A DNA stretch of 64,000 nt from NCBI GenBank assembly GCA_964387075.1, contig CAYLVB010000007.1:230811-294810 (forward strand). The letters run 5' to 3'. The stretch is from PALSA-968 sp964387075 (GTDB taxonomy: Bacteria > Bacteroidota > Bacteroidia > B-17B0 > Aurantibacillaceae). Below the pieces are notes generated by a model that did not search any database, was not told where the DNA came from, and saw only the letters and a list, made by a program, of their open reading frames with translations. The translations under genes and the position numbers were made by a program. Below are positions 49,239 through 58,857 of the stretch, in pieces. Within the stretch, counting starts at the first letter, position 1. Every line of letters begins with the position of its first letter.

Positions 49239-52056
49239 GGATACAAAGGTGCCCTTTTTTTTAGAATTAACTGCTGAGCATATACATAAAAATTATGCGC
49301 GTCAGATGGATTCTTTATTGGTGGTGATACCTAACCGCCGCGGTGCTTTGTACCTTAAAAAACACCTCGGCAATTTAGTGAACGGCTTCGAGTGGGTACC
49401 CGAGATCATGGCCGCTGAGAATTTCATTGAGACTTTGTCGGGACTGCCCACGGGCGGCGAGCTCACCTTAACTTTTGATCTTTATGAGGCTTACCGGGAA
49501 GTTTTGCAGGGCGATGCCGTTTCCTTTGAGCAGTTCCTGCGCTGGGCCCCGCAGGTGATGCAGGATTTTAATGAAGTAGATCGTTACTTAGTTCCCGCTG
49601 AAACTGTTTTCGATAATCTGAAAGATATCAAGGAGATCGAGAACTGGAGCTTGAGCGGAGAGGATCTTAGTCCGATGCAAATAAGTTACCTCAGGTTCAT
49701 GCAGAACATGGGTAAAGTTTATAAGGAACTTAAAAAAAATGTGCTGGCCAGGAATTACGGCTGGCAGGGACTCTCCTACCGGCTCGCTTATGAGAAATTA
49801 AACAGTGAGGGGTACAAATTACCTTACAAGAAAATTATTTTGGCCGGCTTCAATGCCGTGAATTTAGCAGAGGAAAGAATTATCAGCTATTTGGTGAAGC
49901 AAAAAATTGCCGAACTGCTGTGGGATGCCGACAATTACTACGTAAAGAACCACGAGCAGGAAGCGGGTATTTTCTTAAGAAAGCATTTAGCGAAATATAA
50001 ACCGGTGGCCGGCTTTGTGACCGAGAATCTTTCTCAGATGCAGAAAGATGTAGACATAACCGGCGTAGCGGGAAGAATGGCGCAGGTTGCCGCCGCCGCG
50101 CAGATCATTGAGGATACCATAGCCGGAAACTCGGCCTTAGAAAAAACGGCGGTGGTACTTTGCGACGAAACATTGCTCCTGCCGATGCTGAGTGTTTTAC
50201 CGAAAGCTGTGCGATCGGTGAACGTTACTTTAGAATATCCCGCGGCCATCACCCCGCTTTTTGATCTGTATGAGCACTTACTTCAAATGCAGGTTAACAA
50301 GAAAGATTCCGCTAAGGAATCAGCCTTTTACTTCAAAGAAGTTCTGGCAGTACTGCACAATCCCTTCTTTGCCGATCTGTGGGATGACCATTCATTCATC
50401 AAACAAATAATCCGCAAGCTCAACCGCAGCAACGCGGTGTACATACGAACCGGTTTGCTGAAGTCGTGGTTTGGCGAACATTTTAAAGTTGCCGAAGATC
50501 TGTTTGGTGGCTTCCCTTCGGCCTACGAAGCGGTGAAACATTTCTGCAAAGTAAATGAGCGCATCATCGAAAAACTTCACGCAAAAGCCAACCGCTCCAT
50601 AGAACTGGAAACTGCTTTGGCTTTTATGAAAGAACTCAACACACTACGAAGCGCGCTGGAAAAACACCCGGAGATCAATTTACGTGGATTGAGCGTGTTG
50701 TTGCGCCAGGTATTGGCCGGCAGCGGCATTCCTTTTTACGGAGAACCCCTGAGTGGATTGCAGATAATGGGTGTTCTTGAAACCCGTACGCTTGATTTCG
50801 ATAACGTGATCATGCTCTCGGTGAACGAAGGCGTACTGCCCTCAGGAAAGACAGCCAATTCCTTTATCCCGGATGACCTGAAGCGCCATCTGCACATGCC
50901 TTTGCACGGCGAGAAGGACGCGATCTATTCCTATCACTTTTACCGTATTTTGCAAAGGGCCAAAAATATTTCGTTGATCTACAATACAGAAACAGATACT
51001 TTCGGTAAAGGCGAGAAAAGCCGTTTCATCACGCAATTGGTGGCTGAATGGAAAAAGAAAAATCCGCTGGTGAATATCTCCGAAAATATTTTATCGCTGC
51101 CGGTAACCGCCGCGGGACAGAACTACGGAGTTTCTATAGAGAAGAAAGAGAACGTTTTATCTAAACTGCTTGAGAAGGCGCAATCCGATAAAGGCCTCTC
51201 CCCTACTTCCTTCAACACGTTCAAAGAATGTTCTTTAAAATTCTACCTGCGCTTCATCGCAAACGTGCGCGAGGCCGACGAGGTAGAAGAAGACATCGAG
51301 GCTTCGGCTATGGGAAATATCATTCACAAAGCGCTGGAAGAACTTTATAAACCGGTTTTAGGAACGAATTTGACCGTTCAGGATCTCGAGGCGATGAAAA
51401 AACAGGCGCCGGCCTTCGCTCAAAAATATTTCGAGGAATATTACGAAGAGAGCGCCGACGAGAACGGCAAGAAAGCCCTGGCGCTTCACGTGATCAAAAA
51501 ATACATCCAGGACATGCTCAACTTCGAGAAGAAAGAAATTGAGAAGTTGGGCAAACAACAAGTATTCGTAAAACATCTGGAAAAAGAACTAAACGCCGAA
51601 TTGATCTTGCCCGACGGCAAAAAAATAAAGATCCAGGGAAAATCCGACCGCATCGATGATGTGCATGGGGTTTTACGGATCGTAGACTATAAGTCCTCGG
51701 TGAATAGCACAAAAGATAAATTCGACATCACTTTACTCGACGAAGTATTTACCAATGTAAAATTCAGCAAGGCCCTGCAACTCCTAACCTACGCCTGGCT
51801 GGCCTGGAAAGAAAAATTAGCCCCTGCCGAAAAAATAAGACCCTGCATCATCGCTTTCCGGGCCGAGAAAAAATTGTATTCGCTGGTACAAGGCAAGAAT
51901 GAATTGAACTTCACCGATAGTTATTTCCTTGAATTCGAAGAAAAGCTAAAGAACTTCGTTGCCGGTTTTTTCGATCCTTCTAAAAAGTTTGAGCCGACCT
52001 CTGATACGGATATGTGTGAGTTTTGTGGGTATAAAATGATCTGTAATCGGTCCTGA
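49237..52056 (+). CDS. AddB-like PD-(D/E)XK nuclease
   Basis: 939 aa from the ATG at 49237 (MDTKVPFFLELTAEHIHKNY), which matches the usual family start before VVIPNRRGALYLKKHL. The N-terminal half is an inactivated helicase-like domain: the Walker A site is replaced by PNRRGALY. The C-terminal nuclease has DRIDDVHGVLRIVDYKSS (Asp, Asp-Tyr-Lys), and a four-Cys set that should bind an iron-sulfur cluster (TFKEC at about residue 670, then CEFCGYKMIC at the end). This is the AddB plan for double-strand-break end processing. No AddA/RecB-type helicase partner is in the window. Confidence 0.88.
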   Translation: MDTKVPFFLELTAEHIHKNYARQMDSLLVVIPNRRGALYLKKHLGNLVNGFEWVPEIMAAENFIETLSGLPTGGELTLTFDLYEAYREVLQGDAVSFEQFLRWAPQVMQDFNEVDRYLVPAETVFDNLKDIKEIENWSLSGEDLSPMQISYLRFMQNMGKVYKELKKNVLARNYGWQGLSYRLAYEKLNSEGYKLPYKKIILAGFNAVNLAEERIISYLVKQKIAELLWDADNYYVKNHEQEAGIFLRKHLAKYKPVAGFVTENLSQMQKDVDITGVAGRMAQVAAAAQIIEDTIAGNSALEKTAVVLCDETLLLPMLSVLPKAVRSVNVTLEYPAAITPLFDLYEHLLQMQVNKKDSAKESAFYFKEVLAVLHNPFFADLWDDHSFIKQIIRKLNRSNAVYIRTGLLKSWFGEHFKVAEDLFGGFPSAYEAVKHFCKVNERIIEKLHAKANRSIELETALAFMKELNTLRSALEKHPEINLRGLSVLLRQVLAGSGIPFYGEPLSGLQIMGVLETRTLDFDNVIMLSVNEGVLPSGKTANSFIPDDLKRHLHMPLHGEKDAIYSYHFYRILQRAKNISLIYNTETDTFGKGEKSRFITQLVAEWKKKNPLVNISENILSLPVTAAGQNYGVSIEKKENVLSKLLEKAQSDKGLSPTSFNTFKECSLKFYLRFIANVREADEVEEDIEASAMGNIIHKALEELYKPVLGTNLTVQDLEAMKKQAPAFAQKYFEEYYEESADENGKKALALHVIKKYIQDMLNFEKKEIEKLGKQQVFVKHLEKELNAELILPDGKKIKIQGKSDRIDDVHGVLRIVDYKSSVNSTKDKFDITLLDEVFTNVKFSKALQLLTYAWLAWKEKLAPAEKIRPCIIAFRAEKKLYSLVQGKNELNFTDSYFLEFEEKLKNFVAGFFDPSKKFEPTSDTDMCEFCGYKMICNRS

Positions 52057-52066
52057 TAAGCGCCGG

Positions 52067-53455
52067 CTAGATCTTCACCCCGATCACCAGGATGTCATCC
52101 AACTGCTGATGCTTCCCGCCCATCCATTCATCCATAGTAGCAGAAAGTATTTTCTTCTGCTCGGCCATAGACTTTTGCCAGTTCTCGGCGAGGATCTTCT
52201 TAAGTGCCTTGTAACGGAACTTCTTCCCCTGCACGCCGCCAAACTGATCAGCGTAGCCGTCGGTGAAGGAATAAATGATGTCGCCGCTTTGTAATTGGTA
52301 ATCTACACGACTGAAAGGTTTGGTCTCGAAATAAAAACCGCAGGGTTGCTTGTCGGGCTTGATCTCGATCAGTTCGCCGTTGCGGCAAATATAGATGGGG
52401 TTATTGGCTCCCGTGTAGGAGAGCATTTTTGTCTTCGTGTTGTAACTGCATACCGCTATATCCATGCCGTCCTTATTCTCACCCGCGTCGCCGCTCTGTT
52501 TTAAGGTACTGACGATGCGGTCGCGGAGTTTATTGACGATCATATCGGTATGCATCTCGCCCTTTACCTCAACGATCTCGTCGAGAAAGGAGAGCCCGAG
52601 CATGGTCATGAAGCCGCCGGGCACGCCGTGGCCGGTGCAATCGGCTGTTACGTAAAAAATGTGCTCGTGTTTTCTCGTTATCCAATAAAAATCACCACTC
52701 ACAATGTCTTTTGGACGGAAATAGACAAAGCTTTCCGGGAAATTTGCGGAAAACACTTTTTCGCTGGGCAACAAAGCGGTTTGAATGCGCTTTGCGTAAT
52801 TTATACTGTCTTTGATCTCACGCGATTGTTCGATCACGATGTTGTGTTCGTGCTCAAGGATCTCCTTGGAGCGGGCCAGGGCGAGGCGGCTTGTAATTTC
52901 TTTGATCGTAAGGCGCTGGCGACCACGAATGAGGAACATAGAGAAAATGGCGACCGTAAAAGTGAGCAGCGCCCCGTTGATGGTAAATTCATCTACGCTA
53001 AGGGGGCTGTACAGTTTATAGAAGACAATGTTGGCAATGATGGTAAGAATGACCAGGATGATCGAATAAATGAAGTCCCAAAGCACAAGCATGCCTACAC
53101 CAATAAAAAGGACCATATAAGCGAAGGCGTGTTTCTGCATGTGCGCCAGGTCCATCACACTCCACATATAGGCGTTCTGTATGGAAATACCGAGCACCAG
53201 CCAGAAAACACATTGATAAATGTTTAAGCCGAGCTTGTGTCGGAAAAGGAGTATGAGCAAACTGGAAATAGAAACGGCGAAGCGCCATTCCACAAATTGC
53301 TTCCAGTGGTCGGGCAGAACGACATAATCGCTGGCAAACCATACGAGGTTGAGAATGATACCCACCCAGCAGGCTATGATATGGAACTTCTCGGTGTTCT
53401 TGTAGAACTCCGATTTAATTAATGCCGGGTCAATTTGTTCTTCGTGTAGAGACAA
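52067..53455 (-). CDS. Membrane-bound SpoIIE/PP2C phosphatase
   Basis: 462 aa, TTG start at 53455; no better ATG is available nearby. Five to six transmembrane helices span about 25-185. A coiled linker follows (IKDSINYAKRIQTALLPSE, about 215-235). The PP2C/SpoIIE domain (about 240-462) has VSGDFYW, ADCTGHGVPGGFMTMLG, YTGANNPIYI, SFTDGYADQFGG and LDDILVIGVKI, which carry the metal-binding Asp residues. It is an RsbU-like serine/threonine phosphatase that probably acts on an anti-sigma-antagonist type partner; none is encoded here. It is convergent with the nuclease gene. Confidence 0.9.
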   Translation of the reverse strand: MSLHEEQIDPALIKSEFYKNTEKFHIIACWVGIILNLVWFASDYVVLPDHWKQFVEWRFAVSISSLLILLFRHKLGLNIYQCVFWLVLGISIQNAYMWSVMDLAHMQKHAFAYMVLFIGVGMLVLWDFIYSIILVILTIIANIVFYKLYSPLSVDEFTINGALLTFTVAIFSMFLIRGRQRLTIKEITSRLALARSKEILEHEHNIVIEQSREIKDSINYAKRIQTALLPSEKVFSANFPESFVYFRPKDIVSGDFYWITRKHEHIFYVTADCTGHGVPGGFMTMLGLSFLDEIVEVKGEMHTDMIVNKLRDRIVSTLKQSGDAGENKDGMDIAVCSYNTKTKMLSYTGANNPIYICRNGELIEIKPDKQPCGFYFETKPFSRVDYQLQSGDIIYSFTDGYADQFGGVQGKKFRYKALKKILAENWQKSMAEQKKILSATMDEWMGGKHQQLDDILVIGVKI

Positions 53456-53568
53456 GGATAATTGCTATTTCCAAGCAAGTTAAACTTATTTTCTTCAACC
53501 AGCAAATGTATTCGGTAATGCGGTTCTCATACGCTTTTAAATTATTCCTATGATCGTTGAGGTCATGT

Positions 53569-55401
53569 TTATTGTATTACAAATTTCAGTCGTTCTACTT
53601 TATTACCCAGGTTCAATTCCATGAAGTAAATACCGGCTGCCATAATTCCTTTAGAGATCCTGGTCTCTGAGCGTATAATATGTTCTTCGGAAACAAGTTT
53701 GCCGTAAGCATCGTATATCCTGTATTTAGCTCCCCCCGCCGGAATGTTCTCTGAAGGAATAGAGATGGTCATAGACTCTCTAACGGGATTAGGGAATAAC
53801 AATACAGATGAAGTACCTACCTCAGCTATGCTTGTTGAAGAAGCTGTGCACCCCATATTAAAGGCAAAAGCGTTCATAGAAACCGCTGTGTTAGAAGTGT
53901 TGTTATCAGTAACAGTCACACGGATAAAGCAATTCGTTGACACAACAGAAGAAGGAACCGTCCATTGATACGTTCCGTTGTTAGGTTGATTGGTAGCAAT
54001 ACTTGTCCAGGGTCCACCGGGACCTGTGCTTGAATATTCTAAAGCTGCTGTTGAAGCGTTACCGGAAGGAACGGAACTGGTCCAGTTGATGAAACGCACT
54101 GCACCGCTGTGGAAGCATTCTCCTCCGCCCGGATATAATACGGTTGCCGCAACCGAAGTTGGATTGGCATTGTCCATCAGCAAACGATATTCATTATAGG
54201 TTGTTGGGTTAAAAACTCCACCACCCAAATACGTATAGCAAACTAAAATATCGGGGTAGCCGCTGTGATCGATGTCGGCCACGGCTACATCCTGTACGCC
54301 AATAAGCTTGGTCATTTTTATGCCCGCCACCTTGGTCCAGGAAGTTCCTCCGTTACCTTTCCAGATCTGGAACTCATCCAGGATATCGCTAGAGGTAAGC
54401 AGATCGGCAAATCCATCCATGTCAATATCCGCTAAGCGTGCCAGGTTGAACATATCCGTTGAGGAAGTGGGTAAACCTGTAGAGGAACTGTTCCATTGCT
54501 GGGTGTTGCGATCCCACGTGTATACATACACACCCGCGATACCGGTTGTGTTATTCTTGTAAGTGAAAGCAAACTCATCATCGCCATCGTTGTCGATATC
54601 GTACAAACAAACATCACCATAAGGGGTTTGACTTGAGTTAGGCAAAGAAGGAAGGCCGAAGGACCTTAAAGTGAAAGAACCGTTGCCGTTGCCAAAGAAA
54701 GTCGCTCCCTGGTAATTGGGTGCCACAAAATCCAGGTTACCATCGCCGTCAATATCGCCAAACTGCAAATACTTGCCGGTGTTTCCGTTCCCGAAATTGT
54801 ACGACTGGGTCCATGTTCCGTTTGAATTATTCTTATACATGTGAATTCCCTGGCCTGCACCAAACGAGTTCGAACCTATATCCAGCCAACCATCATTGTT
54901 GTAATCTCCTATGTCGGTACCGAACATGCCCCAGGATTCTCCATTCGTTGCGAGACCGTCGTCCCAGGGGGTCCAGTTCATTCCTGTTCCATCGCCCAGG
55001 GCCGCTTCGATCAATTGATCACCCAGATCGCTGCTCGAATAATCGTGATGCATGCTGTACGCTATATCCTGTTTGCCATCGTTGTTCAGATCCCCTATGG
55101 CGCACCCGCCATAACCAAAATCACCGGTCTGGTAAAGTTGCCAGCCGGTTCCTGTTCCATTTCCAAAGAAAACGGAAATACCATGCTGGTTGGTGTTCAC
55201 ATACGGGCTTCCGTGATCGCCGATCGAAACAATGTCGAGGTCTCCGTCCTTATCAATGTCGGCCAGGCGAACCTGGGTCATGCCTCCCTCGAGGTTAAGC
55301 GCGTTGAATGAAGTGGAGTCCATATTATACGTGAAGGGCAGTTGTGCCTGCGCTTTTCCAAAGAAGAACGCGGCGATGATGAATAGATAGTTCTTGTTCA
55401 T
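53569..55401 (-). CDS. T9SS cargo with FG-GAP/VCBS repeats
   Basis: 610 aa from the ATG at 55401 (MNKNYLFIIAAFFFGKAQAQ, signal peptide). At least seven FG-GAP/VCBS repeats with calcium loops follow (DIDKDGDLDIVS, DLNNDGKQDIAY, DYNNDGWLDIGS, DIDGDGNLDFVA, DIDNDGDDEFAF, DIDMDGFADLLT, DIDHSGYPDILV), so a seven-bladed integrin-like propeller is expected. An Ig-like domain at about 435-525 and a type A sorting domain (VLLFPNPVRESMTI, AAGIYFMELNL) complete it. The upstream region has both conserved boxes (distal at 55468, proximal at 55413). Confidence 0.88.
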   Translation of the reverse strand: MNKNYLFIIAAFFFGKAQAQLPFTYNMDSTSFNALNLEGGMTQVRLADIDKDGDLDIVSIGDHGSPYVNTNQHGISVFFGNGTGTGWQLYQTGDFGYGGCAIGDLNNDGKQDIAYSMHHDYSSSDLGDQLIEAALGDGTGMNWTPWDDGLATNGESWGMFGTDIGDYNNDGWLDIGSNSFGAGQGIHMYKNNSNGTWTQSYNFGNGNTGKYLQFGDIDGDGNLDFVAPNYQGATFFGNGNGSFTLRSFGLPSLPNSSQTPYGDVCLYDIDNDGDDEFAFTYKNNTTGIAGVYVYTWDRNTQQWNSSSTGLPTSSTDMFNLARLADIDMDGFADLLTSSDILDEFQIWKGNGGTSWTKVAGIKMTKLIGVQDVAVADIDHSGYPDILVCYTYLGGGVFNPTTYNEYRLLMDNANPTSVAATVLYPGGGECFHSGAVRFINWTSSVPSGNASTAALEYSSTGPGGPWTSIATNQPNNGTYQWTVPSSVVSTNCFIRVTVTDNNTSNTAVSMNAFAFNMGCTASSTSIAEVGTSSVLLFPNPVRESMTISIPSENIPAGGAKYRIYDAYGKLVSEEHIIRSETRISKGIMAAGIYFMELNLGNKVERLKFVIQ

Positions 55402-55412
55402 GGCGGATTTGT

Positions 55413-55426
55413 TTAGAGCTAAATTC
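55413..55426 (-). promoter_or_regulatory. Proximal conserved box, upstream of cargo gene 53569-55401
   Basis: The plus strand reads TTAGAGCTAAATTC, 12 nt from the ATG. It matches the boxes at 57353 and 63110. Confidence 0.55.
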
Positions 55427-55467
55427 CTGCAAAAAGGAATTTTTTTCAAACAAATCGCTCGATACAT

Positions 55468-55479
55468 TTAGATGTCAGA
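55468..55479 (-). promoter_or_regulatory. Distal conserved box, upstream of cargo gene 53569-55401
   Basis: TTAGATGTCAGA on the plus strand, 67 bp from the ATG and 55 bp from the proximal box. A second copy, TTAGATGTCTGA, is at 55526-55537. Confidence 0.55.
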
Positions 55480-55525
55480 TATCATAATATTTATATAATT
55501 TATTATATACATAAGTTATTTACGA

Positions 55526-55537
55526 TTAGATGTCTGA
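55526..55537. promoter_or_regulatory. Second distal-type box
   Basis: TTAGATGTCTGA, 58 bp from the copy at 55468, just after the stop codon of the gene at 55540. Confidence 0.45.
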
Positions 55538-55539
55538 AT

Positions 55540-57339
55540 CTATTTAACAACACTTACGGTCCCGGTAGGATTGTAGTGTTTTCCGTCTTTACCGGTGGCA
55601 TTTACCACCCAAACGAACACATCTTCCTGCACAGAATCACCTTTATAGGTGCCATCCCAGCCACCCTCTTTATCGTTCCATGTATACACCAGGCTACCCC
55701 AGCGATCATAAATACTGGCTTCGAATTCTGTGATGTTGTAGGAGACTATCTTAAAGATCTCGTTCATGCCGTCTCCGTTTGGTGTGAAGGCGTTGGGAGC
55801 GTAAATGCTTGAAGTTGGTTTTACTTCAATGGTAACATTCGTTGAATCTTTGCAGCCATCGGCATTGCTGACATTCAGCTGCACCGTGTAATTACCTTCC
55901 TGTTCATAGGTGTAGGAGAAGTTATGCGCGTAGGTAGCATATTGCGGAGCGTACATGGTAAAAAGCGATGAAGTGGCTCCGATGCTTTGATCATAAAAAT
56001 TCACTTTCATTGGAGCCGTGCCCTCTTCGGTGTCGCTTGTGGTAGCAATGATCGCCTTAGGAGGTTTCACCACAACTACAGTGATGTAACCTGTAGAGGT
56101 ACATTGTCCGTTGCTGGCAATTACCGTATAGATCGTTGTGGCAGCCGGAGAAACAACCGGGCTTGAGATATAAGGGCTGCTTATGCCAATGGAAGGTGAC
56201 CAGGAATAAGTAAGCCCACCGTTGGCGCTGATCTGCACGGATCTTCCCTCGCAAATGCGGGCGTTAGGGCCTTCAATAGTTGGCGCGGGAAGAATGGTTA
56301 CTGTTACAAAGCCCGTATCCGTACAATTTCCGGAATAGGCCACAACTGTGTAATTAGTTGTAACCGCGGGAGCAGCAATAACAGTTGGAGAAGTTGTGCT
56401 GCTTAAACCTGTACCGGGATACCAGTTATAAGTAGATCCTCCGCCAGCAGTGAGTTGCGCGGTATTTTTGGGACACATGGCAACACCCGGAGAAACCACG
56501 ATAGTTGGATCAGGACTTAAATTTACCTTAACTGTTGCGCTGTCTTCACACTGTCCATTGGAAACGATCACTGTATAAGTTGTGCTTACCTGTGGAGAAG
56601 CGATAGGGTTGGCGATATTGGGGTTACTGAGTCCAGCAGCAGGCTTCCATGTATAAATAGTTCCTCCGCCCGCATTCAACTGGGCGCTTCCGCTCTTGCA
56701 GATAATTGCATTGGGAGAAATTGTTGGGGTGATCTGGCAGCCCGTGATGCATTCGCGGAAAGAAAAATCATCGAAACCGAAGTCATTTCCGTTGAAGAAA
56801 GCGTTCTGGTTTAAAATACTGATGTCGGCCGACGTAGCGTTACCGGAATTCCATACCACGCAATTTTGTATCCACAGGCAACTGGCACCCGGCGCTTTCA
56901 ACATAGAGCCCAAGGCTACACCGTTGATGGAGAACTGCACTTGCCCGGGAGGACAAGAGATAGAATCGCCATTTACGTTCGCCATCCAGAAAGAGAACAC
57001 ATAATTAGTATTAGGTTGCACTGGAAGTATCTCTTGCCAGATAGGCATGTTCTGATTGCTGGAAGAAGCATCCGCCCACATGTAATTGCCGCCGCCGGTA
57101 TGATCGCCGCAGCTTATCCACGACCCGGGATTCGGATTCACGCTACTGCTGGCGATGCCATAATAATCGGGCCATGCCCAGGTTGAAAAAGTATAGGTGG
57201 TTTGAAAACCCACGTTACCCTGACTGAAATCACCATTCACAACCAACTCGGGCCCCATGCTGTTGCATGAACAGGAAGTTTGCGCAGGCGCGGTAAGTGC
57301 TATGGCGGCTAAAAAAAGGAAGGTAAGGATATGCTTCAT
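55540..57339 (-). CDS. T9SS cargo, type B sorting domain, Ig/PKD repeats
   Basis: 599 aa. The signal peptide covers about 1-19 (TAPAQ). An N-terminal jelly-roll-like domain (LVVNGDFSQGNVGF, FDDFSFREC; about 25-200) resembles carbohydrate-binding modules. Three SprB/Ig-like repeats of about 82 residues follow (GGGTIYTWKP, GGGSTYNWYP, NGGLTYSWSP), then a PKD-type domain (SNADGCKD). The gliding-motility type B C-terminus has IYAPNAFTPNGDGMNEIF, YDRWGSLVYTW and WDGTYKGDSVQEDVFVW. It is secreted and probably surface-exposed. It has its own upstream region with the two conserved boxes. Confidence 0.88.
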   Translation of the reverse strand: MKHILTFLFLAAIALTAPAQTSCSCNSMGPELVVNGDFSQGNVGFQTTYTFSTWAWPDYYGIASSSVNPNPGSWISCGDHTGGGNYMWADASSSNQNMPIWQEILPVQPNTNYVFSFWMANVNGDSISCPPGQVQFSINGVALGSMLKAPGASCLWIQNCVVWNSGNATSADISILNQNAFFNGNDFGFDDFSFRECITGCQITPTISPNAIICKSGSAQLNAGGGTIYTWKPAAGLSNPNIANPIASPQVSTTYTVIVSNGQCEDSATVKVNLSPDPTIVVSPGVAMCPKNTAQLTAGGGSTYNWYPGTGLSSTTSPTVIAAPAVTTNYTVVAYSGNCTDTGFVTVTILPAPTIEGPNARICEGRSVQISANGGLTYSWSPSIGISSPYISSPVVSPAATTIYTVIASNGQCTSTGYITVVVVKPPKAIIATTSDTEEGTAPMKVNFYDQSIGATSSLFTMYAPQYATYAHNFSYTYEQEGNYTVQLNVSNADGCKDSTNVTIEVKPTSSIYAPNAFTPNGDGMNEIFKIVSYNITEFEASIYDRWGSLVYTWNDKEGGWDGTYKGDSVQEDVFVWVVNATGKDGKHYNPTGTVSVVK

Positions 57340-57352
57340 GGCTTTGGTTTTG

Positions 57353-57367
57353 TTAGAGCTAATTTCG
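57353..57367 (-). promoter_or_regulatory. Proximal conserved box, upstream of cargo gene 55540-57339
   Basis: TTAGAGCTAATTTCG on the plus strand, 14 nt from the ATG. It differs by one base from the copy at 63110. Confidence 0.6.
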
Positions 57368-57408
57368 CCCCAAACCAGCCAGGAAGCAATCCATTCTATA
57401 CCATGATG

Positions 57409-57420
57409 TTAGGTGTCTAT
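57409..57420 (-). promoter_or_regulatory. Distal conserved box, upstream of cargo gene 55540-57339
   Basis: TTAGGTGTCTAT, 70 bp from the ATG and 56 bp from the proximal box. Confidence 0.55.
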
Positions 57421-57646
57421 AGTAAATAATAACCTACAATTATTAACATTGACAATATCCAAATATGTAGATTTTACAATAAACATATGCCAATTTTATT
57501 AAATATTGCCAATAATCATGCATTTTTCGTCATTTTAAGTCACTTTTTGCGAAAATCAACAAACAGCCATACTATCATTTTTTTGTTAGCTATCTAATAA
57601 TGCTTTTTTTCGCTATTTAGGGCCCATATTGATGCGTTCTACCCCA

Positions 57647-58855
57647 TTACCGGGTTAGTGAGATCTTTTGGTTTATCACTCCCTTTGTGCCAATAACGCG
57701 TATAGTATACATTCCGGCCGGCCAAGAGCTGCAATCAATACCTGTTTCCGCTTCTATCTTTTTCGATAACATGAAGGTTCCCTGCAGATCATACACACGA
57801 AGTTCCTGGTCTTCGCCGCAACTTGCTTTCAGAACAAAGTTATCCTTGGCCGGGTTTGGGAACACTAAAATTCCGTTGCCCGCGTCTTCGATATCACTTG
57901 TTGAAGTAGTGTTGGAGTACGCAAAAAGACTGATCCCATTCACGCCGATCGTTGCGATATTCATGCCCGTTAATTCCCAACCCATGTTCATACCGCCTAT
58001 TTTATAATCCGTAAAATCCGTCGATTCATTTATGAACCCGTTTGCCCAGGCCGTATCCAATGCCGCTTTTGCATAAGGCAGGAGATCCACCCGGGCCTGT
58101 ATCCAGTTTCCGCTGTGCATGCTGGTAGTGGATATAGCACTGTATGGAATATTGTTGATCAGCGTTTGCGTTCCCACGTCGTACGACATATTACCGGGAA
58201 GCATGGGCGTACGATCATCATACAGCGGTACTCCCAACCAAACATATTTACCATAACCGGATGAACCCTGATTCAAATTCTGTACCGTGAAGAAGATCAG
58301 GAACTGGGCCGCATGCATCGTTGAATCATACCCCGCGTTCTTTATTGTTTGATTATACAGCAACTGTGCGTCAATTTGAAAAACCAAAGAATCCATAAGC
58401 GATAGCGGCGGACATCCCGGCCCCTGACCCGGAAAATCAAAGGGCGCGCTCAATCTTTGCTCTACCAGCAAATGCGGCCAGGGTTGTCCGGGTAAGCGAT
58501 ACACGTTGTTATACTCGCTCTGCGAATTAACACCGAAATACAGGGAATAGGGCTCAGCGCCGATCGGTCCAAAACGAAAGTCTTTATTATTATCGGCCCA
58601 CTGACACATGCCATTGCCAAGCGTGACCGGCGTAATAGAAGACACCGTAGTTTGACTGCTCCACTCTGCCACATTCCATACCGGTTGGGCTACGGTATTA
58701 TCGCAGCGTATAGGCGAGGGAAGCACTGTGCCATTGAAACGATCACGCACGAAAAAACCTTGCTGAAAGTCACGATCCTGGATCAGTTCCTGCGCGTAGG
58801 CACAAAACACGTTCAGAAAGCAGGCAAGGATATTTAGTCTGGGCAGTATTTTCAT
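57647..58855 (-). CDS. T9SS cargo protein, type A sorting domain
   Basis: 402 aa. The signal peptide covers about 1-21 (FCAYAQ). The mature part (LIQDRDFQQGFFVRDRF, QWADNNKDFRFGPIGAEPYSLYFGV, IGGMNMGWELTGMN) looks like a single beta-sandwich with no named family. The sorting domain reads ILVFPNPAKDNFVLKA, PAGMYTIRVIG and QKISLTR. Its ATG begins 2 bp after the stop of the giant adhesin gene, so the two are one operon under the boxes at 63110-63176. Confidence 0.84.
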   Translation of the reverse strand: MKILPRLNILACFLNVFCAYAQELIQDRDFQQGFFVRDRFNGTVLPSPIRCDNTVAQPVWNVAEWSSQTTVSSITPVTLGNGMCQWADNNKDFRFGPIGAEPYSLYFGVNSQSEYNNVYRLPGQPWPHLLVEQRLSAPFDFPGQGPGCPPLSLMDSLVFQIDAQLLYNQTIKNAGYDSTMHAAQFLIFFTVQNLNQGSSGYGKYVWLGVPLYDDRTPMLPGNMSYDVGTQTLINNIPYSAISTTSMHSGNWIQARVDLLPYAKAALDTAWANGFINESTDFTDYKIGGMNMGWELTGMNIATIGVNGISLFAYSNTTSTSDIEDAGNGILVFPNPAKDNFVLKASCGEDQELRVYDLQGTFMLSKKIEAETGIDCSSWPAGMYTIRVIGTKGVINQKISLTR

Positions 58856-58857
58856 TT

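Larger units (their letters stand above)
57340..57646. other. AT-rich intergenic region with conserved boxes
   Basis: 307 bp between two minus-strand cargo genes. It holds the proximal box (57353-57367) and distal box (57409-57420) of the downstream gene. The rest (about 57425-57620) is very AT-rich with no ORF, terminator or repeat that I can support. Confidence 0.6.
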
